Assembly (NCBI GenBank): GCA_030529505.1
Contig: JAUMWT010000008.1
Location: forward strand, 19,758-83,757
DNA: 64,000 nucleotides
Reading direction: 5' to 3'
DNA from: Allobrachymonas sp.
Lineage (GTDB): Bacteria > Pseudomonadota > Gammaproteobacteria > Burkholderiales > Burkholderiaceae_C
Each line of letters starts with the position of its first letter. Position 1 is the first letter of the stretch. Positions 1-10,020 of this stretch are shown here, one piece after another. Under the pieces are notes generated by a model. It ran no database searches and had not been told where the DNA came from. It was given only the letters and a program-made list of their open reading frames with translations. The position numbers and the translations under genes are program-made.

Positions 1-708
1 GCCTCATCGGCCACCTACATCGTCAACGATCTGCACGATATCGAGCGCGACCGCCGCCACCCCACAAAGTCCCACACCCGCCCCTTGGCCGCCGGCATCG
101 TTTCGCTCCCCGCTGCCTTGATCCTGCTCGCAACTCTTTGCGCCATATTGGTGGGCGGCTGGTTCGCGGCTCCGCAGGTGGTGCTGGTCATCGGCGCCTA
201 TCTGGCCCTGAACCTGGCCTACACCTTTGTGCTCAAGCACCAGCCCGTGGTCGATATCTTCACCATCGCCATCGGATTCGTTCTGCGCGTTTACGCCGGC
301 GCCAAGGCGCTGAGCGTGCCCGTGTCCTCGTGGATGTTCATCACCACCTTGTGCCTGGCCTTGTATCTGGCCGCCGTCAAACGCCGTCAGGAGCTCAGCC
401 AAAGTGGCATCGAAGGCCGGAAAGTGCTGGAAAAATATTCCGTCTCGCTGGTGGATCGCTATGCGGAAATGGCGGCCACCGGGGCGCTGCTGTTCTACAG
501 CATGTTCGTGATGTCGGCCAAGCCCGAACTGGTCATCACCGTGCCGCTGGTTCTGTTTGGCTTGTTCCGCTACTGGTTCGTGGTAGAAACCCTGGATGGC
601 GGCGAATCGCCCACCGACGCCTTGCTGGCAGACTGGCAGCTCTTGCTGACCGTGGTGCTGTGGGTGCTTGCCTGCGGCTGGGCCTTGTGGCTGGCCCAAA
701 AAGGGTGA
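1..708 (+). CDS. Decaprenyl-phosphate phosphoribosyltransferase-like UbiA-family protein (5' end outside window)
   Basis: Open from the first base, so the N-terminus is missing; 235 residues remain. Near the start is the UbiA-type pattern ND-x2-D-x3-D-x2-HP-x-K followed by RPLAAG, the prenyl-diphosphate/Mg-binding loop. Several hydrophobic helices follow, with the stretches LKHQPVVDIF and KRRQEL that resemble the mycobacterial Rv3806c type. That enzyme moves phosphoribose from PRPP to polyprenyl phosphate at the inner membrane, the first step to decaprenyl-phospho-arabinose. The next gene starts 6 bp downstream and is PAP2-related, which fits the phosphatase that follows this step. The family call is good; the exact substrate is inferred. 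Confidence 0.8.
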   Translation, partial: ASSATYIVNDLHDIERDRRHPTKSHTRPLAAGIVSLPAALILLATLCAILVGGWFAAPQVVLVIGAYLALNLAYTFVLKHQPVVDIFTIAIGFVLRVYAGAKALSVPVSSWMFITTLCLALYLAAVKRRQELSQSGIEGRKVLEKYSVSLVDRYAEMAATGALLFYSMFVMSAKPELVITVPLVLFGLFRYWFVVETLDGGESPTDALLADWQLLLTVVLWVLACGWALWLAQKG

Positions 709-714
709 TGGATC

Positions 715-1143
715 ATGGACTTTTCTTACGCACTGACGCCCCTGCTGGCCTGGCTCGTCGCCGGCATCTCGAAATTCATCATCAACAGCGTCAAGGCCAG
801 ACAGCTCGCGTTCGGCCTCATCGGCTACGGCGGCTTGCCCAGCAACCACAGCGCCATCGTCAGCAGCATGGCCGCGCTCATCGCCTTCAAAGAAGGCATC
901 GGCCACCCCGCCTTTGGCGTGGCCCTCACCCTGGCCTTCATCGTGATGCTCGATGCCAACAGCCTTCGCCGGCAAGTGGGTAAACACGCCGCAGCCATCA
1001 ACAAACTGGCGGCTGGCGCAGCCGATCAGCCGCCGCACCCGCCGCTGCGCGAACGCATGGGCCACACCCGCCTGGAAATCGCAGCGGGCATCGTCGTGGG
1101 CGTTGCCATTGCCGCTGCGATAAACACACTTAAAACCCAATAA
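715..1143 (+). CDS. Divergent PAP2 family (DUF212) membrane protein
   Basis: 142 residues, with hydrophobic segments at about 5-25, 45-60 and 62-80 and one near the C-terminus (about 115-137). Conserved family signatures are GGLPSNHSA at about 39-47 and DANSLRRQVGKHA at about 79-91, which resemble the acid-phosphatase/PAP2 core. It starts 6 bp after the phosphoribosyltransferase-like gene and is probably co-transcribed. In mycobacteria the neighbour of the equivalent transferase is a PAP2 phosphatase acting on decaprenyl-phospho-phosphoribose. A similar role is plausible but is inferred from context. Confidence 0.75.
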   Translation: MDFSYALTPLLAWLVAGISKFIINSVKARQLAFGLIGYGGLPSNHSAIVSSMAALIAFKEGIGHPAFGVALTLAFIVMLDANSLRRQVGKHAAAINKLAAGAADQPPHPPLRERMGHTRLEIAAGIVVGVAIAAAINTLKTQ

Positions 1144-1690
1144 AAATCCTGGCTCAATACCCCGCGCTCAACCAAAAATTGCTACGGTCATCTTTCAGCT
1201 TGATCACATGCTTTTTTTGGTCCTCGCGATGCGCTAGTACTGCTAGCAAAATGTCAATCTTGACTCGAAAAATTGAGAGGCGCTTGTAGCAACTTCGTCG
1301 CTGACCGCCGCACTTTGGTTGTGACCGCACAGCATCTCACAAAGGCTATCCTAGACATTTTTGTCTTCTACCAATCATCCTACGCCGCTTGCCCCTCCAA
1401 GCCCTTCTTGGCACAGTAATTACGAATAAACCCCTTGGTTTTTAAGAGGAAGCGTAAAGTGATCGCACACACCTCTTGTTTCACGCCCTGATTTTTAACA
1501 AACCTTAAATTATCAATCAAAAAAACTGCATATTTCATCGTTTCGGCTAAAAATCCATCCAGTGACGCATAAAAACATCAAACCCAATTTTTTAAAATTT
1601 AATCCAAAACTTCATAAATTAAGCTATATTCAAGATGCTGGCTCGCTTATCCAGCATCACTCTTAAAGCGAACTAATCAAGGAGCTTGAA
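1144..1690. other. AT-rich intergenic region, no gene recognised
   Basis: Base composition drops sharply after the DUF212 gene and stays AT-rich through the next gene. I see no convincing coding frame or RNA gene. A good ribosome-binding sequence (AAGGAG) at about 1680 serves the downstream gene, and the TATA-like stretches at about 1610-1640 could hold its promoter. The base composition suggests acquired DNA. Confidence 0.5.
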
Positions 1691-2692
1691 ATGAGGTTTT
1701 TCAATATTTTATTGATGTTTTTTCTTTTGAGCATAGGAACATATGCCAATGCATGTCCCTCAAGCAAAATAGCTGCGTGGTATGTAAGCTCGTCTACGGA
1801 TATTGATATTTTAGAGAACAAACAGTTTAATTTGTTTTTCTTCAATGATGCAAATTATGAAAAATGGAGCGTCGTACGCAGGAACAATGAAATTCAGAAA
1901 GCGATCAACTCTCTCAATGCCTGTAGTCAAATAATACTACCAATTGACAATTTTCTTACCAAAAGTTGGTTCGCCAATGATGGAATGGAAAATTTCATGA
2001 AACAATGGGGAGAACATCCAAAAGTATATGGATTTTTACTCAAAGATGATGTCTTAATTGAAAGTTTTCCCGACGCAAACAATGTAAATCCAAATGCACT
2101 TTGGGTGTATAGATGGTATTACAAAATGATTAGAAACCAAGCAGAAATCAACAATGGATACAACAAAGACCTTGCCCCCGGTAAAAAGATTTTTGTAACA
2201 ATACCGTTCCACCCACAAGCAAGGAACAATGTTAATGAATTCAATTTTTTTATATCAAGCAATTATAATTTGCCTCCAGATTTTTTGACTCCTGGCAATG
2301 CATGGGATGTTGCCATAACCTACTGGTATCCCTATAGACAAGGCATGTCCCGCTCCGAAGAGTTGCATCACATGAACGAATTGCATCGTCAAATGAAACG
2401 ATTTGTTCCTGATGAGGCAAGAATGGCATTGATTCAGGTCGCATCAGAGCCTCAAAATAGAAATGATGCTCTAAAGGAGGAGTATGATTTATCTATACAA
2501 TATACCTCATTGATTGATCAAGGCGTAATTAATGGAAATAATAAATGGGTTGGCTATTTCGCAGCCAATGGACACGCAGGATCCAATAATAGTCTTCTTT
2601 GGAAAAATTACAGAAGAATCACAGACGACTCCAATATTTATCTACGGGAGTCAGGCAAATTAAATTATTGTCACACAATAGGATTTAGATGA
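1691..2692 (+). CDS. Secreted protein of unknown function, possibly glycoside-hydrolase-like
   Basis: 333 residues starting at ATG with AAGGAG 7 bp upstream. Residues 1-21 look like a Sec signal peptide cleaved near ANA|C; a lipoprotein is less likely because the lipobox is poor. The mature protein is rich in Asn, Tyr and Trp. The segment KVYGFLLKDDVLIES at about 112-126 recalls the strand-4 acidic motif of TIM-barrel glycosidases, and ITYWYPYRQG at about 209-218 would suit a later strand. No family was firmly recognised. Its codon use is much more AT-rich than its neighbours and it ends in its own strong terminator, both suggesting horizontal transfer. Confidence 0.6.
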   Translation: MRFFNILLMFFLLSIGTYANACPSSKIAAWYVSSSTDIDILENKQFNLFFFNDANYEKWSVVRRNNEIQKAINSLNACSQIILPIDNFLTKSWFANDGMENFMKQWGEHPKVYGFLLKDDVLIESFPDANNVNPNALWVYRWYYKMIRNQAEINNGYNKDLAPGKKIFVTIPFHPQARNNVNEFNFFISSNYNLPPDFLTPGNAWDVAITYWYPYRQGMSRSEELHHMNELHRQMKRFVPDEARMALIQVASEPQNRNDALKEEYDLSIQYTSLIDQGVINGNNKWVGYFAANGHAGSNNSLLWKNYRRITDDSNIYLRESGKLNYCHTIGFR

Positions 2693-2693
2693 T

Positions 2694-2725
2694 AAAAAAT
2701 GGACCAGGATTCTGGTCCATTTTTT
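2694..2725 (+). terminator. Strong intrinsic terminator, bidirectional
   Basis: A perfect 14-bp stem (AAAAAATGGACCAG pairing with CTGGTCCATTTTTT) with loop GATT starts one base after the stop codon of the secreted orphan gene. The A and T runs let it work on both strands. Confidence 0.9.
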
Positions 2726-2870
2726 ATCATTGACTTTATCCATCAAAATCAGTATATTTATCTAATTCCATTTGCAAATCATAGATTATTTCGAGGAAGA
2801 TTAAAGCACGTTTAAGGTTTAGAGAATCTAAAATACATAAACCTACTATTTTCACTTGTACCTGACCACC

Positions 2871-3518
2871 ATGCCCCTGCACCCCGAAGAACTGGCGGCG
2901 CTGCGCCGCAGCTACGAACGCGCCGAACTGGACGAAGCCGCCTCGCACGCCGATCCGCTACAGCAATTCGCCCACTGGTTTGACCAGGCCCTGCAAGCCG
3001 AGGTGCCCGAGCCCAACGCCATGACCCTGTGTACCGTCAGCAGCCAGATGCGCCCCAGTTCGCGCGTGGTGCTGCTCAAGGGTTTGGATGCGCGCGGCAT
3101 CGTCTGGTACAGCAACTACCACAGCCGCAAGGGCAGCGAACTGGCGGGCAACCCTTTTGCCGCCTTGCAATTTTTCTGGCCCGAGTTGGAGCGCGTGGTG
3201 CGCATCGAAGGGCGCGTCGAGCCCGTAAGCGCCGAAGAAAGCGATGCCTACTTCGCCAGCCGCCCGCTAGATTCGCGCATCGGCGCCTGGGCTTCGCCGC
3301 AGAGCCAGGTGATTGCCGGCCGCCACGTGCTGCTGATGAATGCGGCGAAATACGGCGCCCAGTATCTGCTGCACCCGCCGCGCCCGCCGCATTGGGGCGG
3401 CTACCGCCTCGTGCCCGATCAGTGGGAGTTTTGGCAGGGCCGCAAAAGCCGCCTGCACGACCGCCTGCGCTACCGCCTGGACGATGGCCGCTGGGTGCGC
3501 GAACGGCTGGCGCCGTAA
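2871..3518 (+). CDS. pdxH: Pyridoxamine 5'-phosphate oxidase
   Basis: 215 residues, the usual length for PdxH, which oxidises pyridoxamine- or pyridoxine-5'-phosphate to PLP with FMN in the cytoplasm. Family segments visible include [34 protein letters not shown] (FMN-binding core, about 56-79), RVEGRVE-like [22 protein letters not shown] and the C-terminal [26 protein letters not shown] at 2871 is preferred over an in-frame TTG at 2856 because homologues begin close to the [13 protein letters not shown] helix. The preceding AT-rich orphan gene is separated from it by a terminator, so it has its own promoter. Confidence 0.95.
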   Translation: MPLHPEELAALRRSYERAELDEAASHADPLQQFAHWFDQALQAEVPEPNAMTLCTVSSQMRPSSRVVLLKGLDARGIVWYSNYHSRKGSELAGNPFAALQFFWPELERVVRIEGRVEPVSAEESDAYFASRPLDSRIGAWASPQSQVIAGRHVLLMNAAKYGAQYLLHPPRPPHWGGYRLVPDQWEFWQGRKSRLHDRLRYRLDDGRWVRERLAP

Positions 3519-3562
3519 AACCCCATTTGCAAATCCGCTCGCGCCTGCGGCATGGGCGCTTG

Positions 3563-4192
3563 TCAGAAGCTGTTGTGATTCATGGCCGCAGCGCGCTGAC
3601 GCTGCCGAATGGCAAACCACGTCTGTGGTGTGTGCTGTTCAAAATAGCGTTGGTAGGCTTGGATGTAGCGCGTGCCGACCTGGCAGCAAGTGATGTCGGC
3701 ATAGCGCCAGCGCTCGGGCGCCCACCAGCGGGCCGTGCCCGAAAAGCCGCGCAGCCGCAGTTTTTTGCGGCCCACTTTCAGCACTTGGCCAATCAAAAAG
3801 TCGGGCGGCTGTTGCGCTTCGCACTCCAGCACCAGCAAGGGCCACTGTTGCGACCATTGCCCGATCAGGCCGGGCCAATCGCTCACGTCAAAGCGCTGCC
3901 CAAAGGGCACTGCGGCCAGCGCGCCCGCTTCTTGCAGCATGCCTTGTTGCAGCGCGTCCGTGGCGCTGCGCCGCAGCGCGCTCACGTCTGAAGTGCGCAG
4001 GGCCAGCAGGCCATCGCACAAAAAGTCGTACACGTACTGCAGCACGATCAGTTGCTCGGAGGCCGCCAACACAAAGCCCTGGATGCTGCGCTCATCTAGG
4101 CCGGCGCGCTCCAACTGGATCAACTCCCGCCGCTCAGCATGCCGCTGCAAGGCGGCAATGAGCTTTTTGCTTGGTTTTGCAGCACGCGCCAT
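3563..4192 (-). CDS. Conserved hypothetical protein downstream of leuB
   Basis: 209 residues, no signal peptide or membrane segment. The N-terminal half is predicted helical and basic. The C-terminal half holds a beta-rich stretch LIGQVLKVGRKKLRLRGFSGTARWW at about 135-159 that might form a small barrel. It lies 45 bp downstream of leuB on the same strand and probably ends the leu transcript. It converges on pdxH. I do not recognise a function. Confidence 0.7.
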   Translation of the reverse strand: MARAAKPSKKLIAALQRHAERRELIQLERAGLDERSIQGFVLAASEQLIVLQYVYDFLCDGLLALRTSDVSALRRSATDALQQGMLQEAGALAAVPFGQRFDVSDWPGLIGQWSQQWPLLVLECEAQQPPDFLIGQVLKVGRKKLRLRGFSGTARWWAPERWRYADITCCQVGTRYIQAYQRYFEQHTPQTWFAIRQRQRAAAMNHNSF

Positions 4193-4237
4193 GCCTGATA
4201 GTCCTCACAAGCGCCGTCGATCAAATCATCAGGGCCA

Positions 4238-5308
4238 TCAGCCCAGCGCCTGCACCACGGCGTCGCCCATGTACTGGGTGTCAACCTTCTTGGTGCCTTC
4301 GCTCCAGATGTCGGGCGTGCGCAGGCCGCTGGCCAGTACGCGCTGCACGGCTTGCTCGATGCGGCTGGCGGCTTCGTTCTGATTGAGGCTGTAGCGCAGC
4401 ATCATGGCCGCACTCAGGATGGTGGCCAGCGGGTTGGCAATGCCTTTGCCCGCAATGTCGGGCGCGCTGCCGTGGCTGGGTTCGTACAGGCCCTGGTTCT
4501 TGTCGTTGAGGCTGGCGCTGGGCAGCATGCCGATGGAGCCTGTGAGCATGGAGGCCTCATCGCTCAAGATGTCGCCAAAGAGGTTGCCGGTGACGATCAC
4601 GTCAAAGCGCTTGGGCGCCTTCACCAGCTGCATGGCAGCATTGTCCACCAGCATGTGTTCCAGCGTCACATCCGGATATTGCTGGCCCACTTGTGTGACG
4701 ACCTCCTTCCACAGCTGCGAGGTTTCGAGCACATTGTTCTTGTCCACGCTGGTGAGGCGCTTGCTGCGCTTGCGCGCGGCGGCAAAGGCGGTGTGCGCAA
4801 TGCGCTCGATTTCGGGGCGGCTGTAGCGCATGGTGTCGAAGCCTTCTTCCGCGCCGGGGAAGAGGCCATCCGTCGCCTGGCGGCGGCCGCGCGGCTGGCC
4901 GAAGTACACATCGCCCGTCAGCTCGCGGATGATGAGGATGTCCAGCCCCGCAATCAGCTCGGGCTTGAGGCTGGAGGCATCGACCAGTTCCTTGTAGCAA
5001 ATCGCCGGGCGGAAGTTGGCGTACAGGCCCAGCGCCTTGCGCAAGCCCAGAATGGCCTGTTCGGGGCGCAGGTGGCGATCCAGCGTGTCGTATTTGAAAT
5101 CGCCCACGGCGCCAAACAGCACGGCATCGGCCGATTGGGCGAGTTTGAGCGTGGCCTCGGGCAGGGGGTGGCCGTGTTTTTCGTAGGCCGCGCCGCCCAC
5201 GTCGGCGTACTGCAAGTCCAGCGGCAGGCGCAGCGCCTGCAGCACCTTGACCGCCTCGGCCATGATTTCGGGGCCGATGCCGTCACCGGGAAGAATGGCA
5301 ATTTTCAT
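4238..5308 (-). CDS. leuB: 3-isopropylmalate dehydrogenase
   Basis: 356 residues, typical for LeuB, the NAD-dependent oxidative decarboxylase of 3-isopropylmalate in leucine synthesis. It begins [15 protein letters not shown] (the family N-terminus), which fixes the start at 5308 although the frame is open further upstream. Other signatures are the [11 protein letters not shown] substrate loop, the [10 protein letters not shown] stretch and the dehydrogenase signature around [25 protein letters not shown]. The NAD-site segment [18 protein letters not shown] follows. It lies 78 bp after leuD in the same direction, consistent with an operon. Confidence 0.97.
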   Translation of the reverse strand: MKIAILPGDGIGPEIMAEAVKVLQALRLPLDLQYADVGGAAYEKHGHPLPEATLKLAQSADAVLFGAVGDFKYDTLDRHLRPEQAILGLRKALGLYANFRPAICYKELVDASSLKPELIAGLDILIIRELTGDVYFGQPRGRRQATDGLFPGAEEGFDTMRYSRPEIERIAHTAFAAARKRSKRLTSVDKNNVLETSQLWKEVVTQVGQQYPDVTLEHMLVDNAAMQLVKAPKRFDVIVTGNLFGDILSDEASMLTGSIGMLPSASLNDKNQGLYEPSHGSAPDIAGKGIANPLATILSAAMMLRYSLNQNEAASRIEQAVQRVLASGLRTPDIWSEGTKKVDTQYMGDAVVQALG

Positions 5309-5386
5309 GCTTGGCTCACCTTGAAAAGAAACAGACAGCCGCTTCCCTGTTCGGCAAAAAGCGGCACTTGCATGCACGGCCAGCCC

Positions 5387-6067
5387 TCAAGCGGCCGGGG
5401 GCAAAGTGGTTTCAGCGCCGCGCTTGCTGCGCTTGGCCAACCACGGCTTGGCGGCCAGGCGCTCGGCTTCAAACGCGGCGATTTTGTCTTTGTGGCGCAG
5501 GGTCAGGCCGATGTCGTCCCAGCCGTTGAGCAGGCACTCCTTGCGGAAGGGCTGCACCTCAAACGCAATCTCCTCGCCCTGCGGGCGCACGACCACCTGG
5601 CGGGGCAGGTCGATGGTGAGCCGGTAGCCGGGGCAAGCCGCCACTTCGTCAAACAACTGGCTGATGACGGCCTCGGGCAGCACGATGGGCAGCAGGCCAT
5701 TCTTGAAGCTGTTGTTGAAAAAGATGTCGGCAAAGCTGGGCGCCAGAATGGCGCGAAAGCCATATTGCTCCAGCGCCCAGGGGGCGTGTTCGCGGCTGGA
5801 GCCGCAGCCGAAATTGCCGCGTGTGAGCAGGATGCTCGCGCCCCGGTAGCGCGGCTGGTTCAGCACAAAGTCGGGGTTGGGCTGGCGTGCCGATTCGGGC
5901 TTGCCCGGCTCGCCTTTGTCGAGGTAGCGCCATTCGTCAAACAGATTGGGGCCAAAGCCCGTGCGCCGAATGGACTTGAGAAATTGCTTGGGGATGATGG
6001 CATCGGTATCGACGTTTTCGCGATCCAAAGGGGCCACCAGGCCCTGGTGAACGGTGAATGTTTGCAT
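5387..6067 (-). CDS. leuD: 3-isopropylmalate dehydratase small subunit
   Basis: 226 residues. It pairs with LeuC to isomerise 2- to 3-isopropylmalate. The start at 6067 gives the family N-terminus [28 protein letters not shown]; the frame runs 28 codons further but without homology. The swivelling-domain signature [17 protein letters not shown] is visible as [21 protein letters not shown] at about 82-102. It sits between the entericidin gene and leuB on the minus strand. Confidence 0.97.
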   Translation of the reverse strand: MQTFTVHQGLVAPLDRENVDTDAIIPKQFLKSIRRTGFGPNLFDEWRYLDKGEPGKPESARQPNPDFVLNQPRYRGASILLTRGNFGCGSSREHAPWALEQYGFRAILAPSFADIFFNNSFKNGLLPIVLPEAVISQLFDEVAACPGYRLTIDLPRQVVVRPQGEEIAFEVQPFRKECLLNGWDDIGLTLRHKDKIAAFEAERLAAKPWLAKRSKRGAETTLPPAA

Positions 6068-6266
6068 GGTGCCAATCAGGAAGAGGGGCAAATGAAGTGC
6101 AAATGGAAAGCGCGCAAACAGCAAAAAACGGCCAGCGGCCCCGCGAGGCACAGGCGCGGCGCAGATGATGGCGTGAAGAATGACGGCGCTCAGCCCCGCA
6201 TCCCACGCCCATCCAGTCTTCCATCAAAAAGGGCCTTGCCCGGTTGCCCCGGCAAAGCCCCTGCGT

Positions 6267-6428
6267 TTACTGGGAAGCTTGCTGGAGCTTCTCGCCCGCC
6301 TTCTCAAGGCCGCGGCCGGTGGCCTGGCCGGCTTCCTTGGCGTCTTGCTTCACGCCGCTCCAGGTGTTGCAAGCGGTCAAAGAAAAGGCCAGGGCAAATA
6401 CACCCAGAATGGCTGTCAAACGTTTCAT
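6267..6428 (-). CDS. ecnB: Entericidin A/B family small lipoprotein
   Basis: 53 residues. The sequence starts MKRLTAILGVFALAFS and reaches the lipobox LTAC, so Cys20 is the predicted lipidated residue. The mature part NTWSGVKQDAKEAGQATG followed by an amphipathic helix is typical of entericidins, bacteriolytic lipoproteins of the cell envelope. A clear GAGGAGATTG ribosome-binding site precedes the ATG. It lies within the leu run, between leuC and leuD, an arrangement common in Burkholderiales. Confidence 0.9.
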   Translation of the reverse strand: MKRLTAILGVFALAFSLTACNTWSGVKQDAKEAGQATGRGLEKAGEKLQQASQ

Positions 6429-6452
6429 GACGCAATCTCCTCTATTTGCTGG

Positions 6453-7904
6453 TCATACAAAAGCACGGACATCGACAAAATGCCCGTGTACCGCCGCCGC
6501 CGCGGCCATGGCCGGGCTGACGAGGTGCGTGCGGCCGCCAGCGCCCTGGCGGCCTTCAAAATTGCGGTTGCTGGTGGAAGCGCAACGCTCGCCCGGCTCC
6601 AGCCGGTCGGCGTTCATGGCCAGGCACATGCTGCAACCCGGCTCGCGCCATTCAAAGCCGGCGGCCTTGAAGATTTCGTGCAGGCCTTCGCGCTCGGCCT
6701 GCGCCTTGACCTGGCCCGAACCCGGCACCACCATCGCCAACTTGATATTGGGCGCCACCTTGCGCCCGAGCTTGCGCAGCATGCCGGCGGCTTCGCGCAT
6801 GTCTTCGATGCGGCTGTTGGTGCAACTGCCGATGAAGACTTTGTCCACGTGGATGTCGGTCAGAGGCTTGCCGGGTTCCAGCGCCATATAGACCAAGGCG
6901 CGCTCCATGGCGCTGCGTTTGGTGGCGTCTTTTTCCTGGTCGGGGTCGGGCACGGCAGCCGTCACGCCCAGCACCATTTCGGGGCTGGTGCCCCAGGTGA
7001 CTTGGGGCTGAATGTCTTCGGCTTTGAGCTCGACCACGGCGTCGAAGTGCGCGTCCGCGTCGGAATGCAGGGTGCGCCAGTAGGCCACGGCCTGATCCCA
7101 CTCGGGCCCGCCCACGAACTGGCCGGTTTCGGGATCGGTGCCGGGCGCAAAGGGCCGGCCCTTGACGTATTCGATCGTGGTGTCATCCACCGCCACCATG
7201 CCGGCGCGCGCGCCCGCTTCGATGGACATGTTGCAGATCGTCATGCGGCCTTCCATGCTCAGGCTGCGAATGGTGCTGCCGGCAAATTCGATGGTGTAGC
7301 CGGTGCCGCCAGCGGTGCCGATTTTGCCGATGATGGCCAGCATCACGTCCTTGGCCGTGACGCCTGGCTGCAACTGGCCCTCGACGCGCACCTGCATATT
7401 CTTGGCTTTTTTGGCGATCAGGGTTTGCGTGGCCATGACGTGCTCGACCTCGCTGGTGCCGATGCCGTGGGCCAGGGCGCCGAATGCGCCGTGCGTGCTG
7501 GTGTGGCTGTCGCCGCAAACCACGGTCATGCCGGGCAGGGTGGCGCCGTTTTCCGGGCCGATCACGTGCACAATGCCTTGCTTGGCGCTCAAGAAGGGGT
7601 AGTAGGCCGCCGCGCCAAATTCCCCGATGTTGGCATCGAGCGTGACGATCTGCTCTTTGCTCGTGGCATCGGCAATGCCAGCGTAGCCGTTTTCGCAACC
7701 GGTGGTGGGCACGTTGTGATCGGTGGTGGCCACGACCGAGCTCACGCGCCACAGCTTGCGACCGGCCGCGCGCAGGCCCTCGAAGGCTTGCGGGCTGGTC
7801 ACCTCGTGCACGAGGTGGCGATCGATGTAAAGGATGGCGGTGCCGTCCTCTTCGGTGTGGACGACGTGCTCATCCCAGAGTTTGTCGTAAAGCGTGCGAG
7901 CCAT
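6453..7904 (-). CDS. leuC: 3-isopropylmalate dehydratase large subunit
   Basis: 483 residues, an aconitase-superfamily 4Fe-4S enzyme that with LeuD isomerises isopropylmalate. Family landmarks are [15 protein letters not shown] at the N-terminus, the [13 protein letters not shown] motif at about 130-142, the cluster ligand region [17 protein letters not shown] at about 358-374 and [31 protein letters not shown] near 420-450. It leads the leu genes on this strand, with the entericidin gene starting 24 bp after its stop. Confidence 0.97.
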   Translation of the reverse strand: MARTLYDKLWDEHVVHTEEDGTAILYIDRHLVHEVTSPQAFEGLRAAGRKLWRVSSVVATTDHNVPTTGCENGYAGIADATSKEQIVTLDANIGEFGAAAYYPFLSAKQGIVHVIGPENGATLPGMTVVCGDSHTSTHGAFGALAHGIGTSEVEHVMATQTLIAKKAKNMQVRVEGQLQPGVTAKDVMLAIIGKIGTAGGTGYTIEFAGSTIRSLSMEGRMTICNMSIEAGARAGMVAVDDTTIEYVKGRPFAPGTDPETGQFVGGPEWDQAVAYWRTLHSDADAHFDAVVELKAEDIQPQVTWGTSPEMVLGVTAAVPDPDQEKDATKRSAMERALVYMALEPGKPLTDIHVDKVFIGSCTNSRIEDMREAAGMLRKLGRKVAPNIKLAMVVPGSGQVKAQAEREGLHEIFKAAGFEWREPGCSMCLAMNADRLEPGERCASTSNRNFEGRQGAGGRTHLVSPAMAAAAAVHGHFVDVRAFV

Positions 7905-8293
7905 TTCGCGTTTCCTCGGTATTGCGGCTTGTTTTCTGCCTTGTGTTTAAGCGCCGTTGCTGCATGGGGGCTGGCCGGGCTTTTGAGCATGCCCGGCGGG
8001 CCCAGAGCCGCAAGCATATCCAGCTCTCTCCCCGTGTGGCAGGGCAGGGCGCCAAAACCCTGGCCGCCGCCGTGCAAACGTCTTGCCGCAACAACACCAA
8101 GCCTTGAAGCCGGCGCTGCGCGCCATGCCTGCAATCTGCACGCCACTTGCAGCCCAATCGCGCATCATGCTGCTGTTCGGCCGCTGCGCCTATCCGCAAA
8201 AACACCCAGAAAGGGCGCTGCACCCCTGCCGTTTCGTGCCGTGCCTTTGCCGATTCCACGCGGCCTCAAGCGGGCAGCGGGCAGGCATCAGCC
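7905..8293. other. Intergenic region between leuC and gltA
   Basis: About 390 bp of GC-rich sequence. Frames open on the minus strand show no start signal or recognisable composition and are probably spurious. It should hold the leuC promoter and the gltA 3' end, but no clear terminator was seen. Confidence 0.4.
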
Positions 8294-9604
8294 TCAGCCC
8301 TTGAAATTAGGCGGCACTTCGCGCCGCGCTTGCCCCACGTAGAGTTGGCGCGGGCGGCCGATTTTGTATTCGGGGTCGGCAATCATTTCGTTGAGCTGGG
8401 CGATCCAGCCCACGGTGCGCGCCAGCGCAAAGATGCCCGTGAACAGATTGACCGGGATGCCGATGGCGCGCTGCACGATGCCCGAGTAGAAGTCCACGTT
8501 GGGGTAGAGCTTGCGCTCGACGAAGTAATCGTCTTCGAGCGCGATTTTTTCGAGCTTCTTGGCCAGGGCGAACAAGGGATCGTTTTCCAGCCCCAGTTCG
8601 GCCAGCACTTCGTGGCAGGTTTCCTGCAGCAGCTTGGCGCGCGGGTCGTAGTTCTTGTAAACGCGGTGGCCAAAGCCCATCAGGCGCACGCCCGAATTCT
8701 TGTCTTTGACCTTTTCCATGAACTCGCCCACCTTGGCGATGCCGCCGTTGTGATACAGCTCTTCGAGCATGCTCAGGCAGGCCTCGTTGGCGCCGCCATG
8801 CGCCGGCCCCCACAGGCAGGCCACGCCAGCCGAAATGGCCGCAAAGGGGTTGGTACCCGAGCTGCCGCACAGGCGCACGGTGGAAGTAGAGGCGTTTTGC
8901 TCGTGATCGGCATGCAGGATGAAGATGCGATCCATCGCGCGTTCGATCACGGGGTTGACCGAGTAGTCTTCGCAAGGTGTGCCGAACATCATGCGCAGGA
9001 AATTGCCCGCGTAGCTCAAATCGTTGCGCGGGTACATATAGGGCTCGCCCTTGCCGTATTTGTAGGCCATGGCCACGAGCGTGGGCATTTTGGCGATCAG
9101 GCGGATGGCCGAAATTTCGCGGTGGCGCGCATTGTGGATATCGGTCGAGTCGTGATAGAAGGCCGACATGCCGCCCGTGAGGCCCGTGAGCACGGCCATG
9201 GGATGCGCATCGCGCCGGAAGCCGCGCAGGAAGAAATGCATCTGCTCGTGCACCAGGGTGTGGCGCAACACCATCTGGTGAAATTCCTTGCTTTGCTGGG
9301 CGTCGGGCAACTCGCCCATGAGCAGCAGATAGCACACGTCCAGAAAATCGCAATGCTTGGCCAGTTGTTCGATCGGGTAGCCGCGATAGAGCAGCTCGCC
9401 CTTGTCGCCATCGATGTAGGTGATGGTGGACTGGCACGAAGCGGTGGAGAGAAAGCCCGTGTCGTAGGTGAACATGCCGGTTTGGCCGTAGAGCGAACGA
9501 ATGTCCACCACCTCCGGCCCGATGGCGCCCTCGTAAATCGGCAGCTCCACGCTGGGCTGGCCGTTGCTGAACGAAAGAGTCGCGACGTTATTGGAAAGTT
9601 TCAT
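8294..9604 (-). CDS. gltA: Citrate synthase
   Basis: 436 residues, the standard length of the type II (hexameric) bacterial enzyme condensing acetyl-CoA with oxaloacetate. The start at 9604 gives [15 protein letters not shown], matching homologues; the open frame extends another 39 codons without homology. Catalytic regions visible are the histidine-bearing [11 protein letters not shown] and [14 protein letters not shown], and the C-terminal Asp region NVDFYSGIV. It is separated from the upstream sdhE by two inverted-repeat elements in an 850-bp gap, so it is probably transcribed on its own. Confidence 0.97.
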   Translation of the reverse strand: MKLSNNVATLSFSNGQPSVELPIYEGAIGPEVVDIRSLYGQTGMFTYDTGFLSTASCQSTITYIDGDKGELLYRGYPIEQLAKHCDFLDVCYLLLMGELPDAQQSKEFHQMVLRHTLVHEQMHFFLRGFRRDAHPMAVLTGLTGGMSAFYHDSTDIHNARHREISAIRLIAKMPTLVAMAYKYGKGEPYMYPRNDLSYAGNFLRMMFGTPCEDYSVNPVIERAMDRIFILHADHEQNASTSTVRLCGSSGTNPFAAISAGVACLWGPAHGGANEACLSMLEELYHNGGIAKVGEFMEKVKDKNSGVRLMGFGHRVYKNYDPRAKLLQETCHEVLAELGLENDPLFALAKKLEKIALEDDYFVERKLYPNVDFYSGIVQRAIGIPVNLFTGIFALARTVGWIAQLNEMIADPEYKIGRPRQLYVGQARREVPPNFKG

Positions 9605-9755
9605 CACTGCATGGCTCCCGAAGTAACAGCAAAAAGAGATGAAGCACAAAGGGCTTACAAACAAAACCAGCCTGCTGGCAATCCCGGGCACTTGAAGCAT
9701 GGCAAGCCTCAGCCCCTTCACGCTTCAATCATCGCCTCTGGCCCAGATCATCTAA

Positions 9756-9930
9756 GAGCCTGTTCACAATCTCCTCACGGTCGCTTGAAAATGGATGCGG
9801 GCGGTCTGCTGCGTTGCAAATCTTGTCGATCATCTTGAACATGTCGCACGGGCGATGCACTGCAATTTGCGCCTTGCATCCCATCCCGCCCCATCTCCAA
9901 GCACCTCGCGTTGAGATCGTGAACAGGCTC
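9756..9930 (+). mobile_element. MITE copy 1 (TNA-duplicating, non-coding)
   Basis: A 175-bp element with terminal inverted repeats GAGCCTGTTCACAATCTC and GAGATCGTGAACAGGCTC, flanked on both sides by TAA. The interior has the family core (CTTGAAAATGG, GGGCGGTCTGCTGCGTTGC, GCCTTGCATCCCATCC). It has no transposase. It lies upstream of gltA, about 150 bp from its start codon, and could affect the promoter. Confidence 0.85.
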
Positions 9931-10020
9931 TAACAGGCTTTGAACAAGCGTGGCATCTTGACACAGACTGCGCCCAACCCTGCAAGCCAATGTAAAAAGG
10001 CGGGTTAACGCCAGGAGGCC

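Noticed and set aside
1144-1690. A transposase remnant in the AT-rich gap after the DUF212 gene
   Set aside because: Short stretches translated on the minus strand are suggestive but broken by stops and match nothing I could name.
4352-6430. A 692-codon plus-strand frame opposite leuB and leuD
   Set aside because: Shadow of the real minus-strand genes in GC-rich DNA; no start signal or homology.
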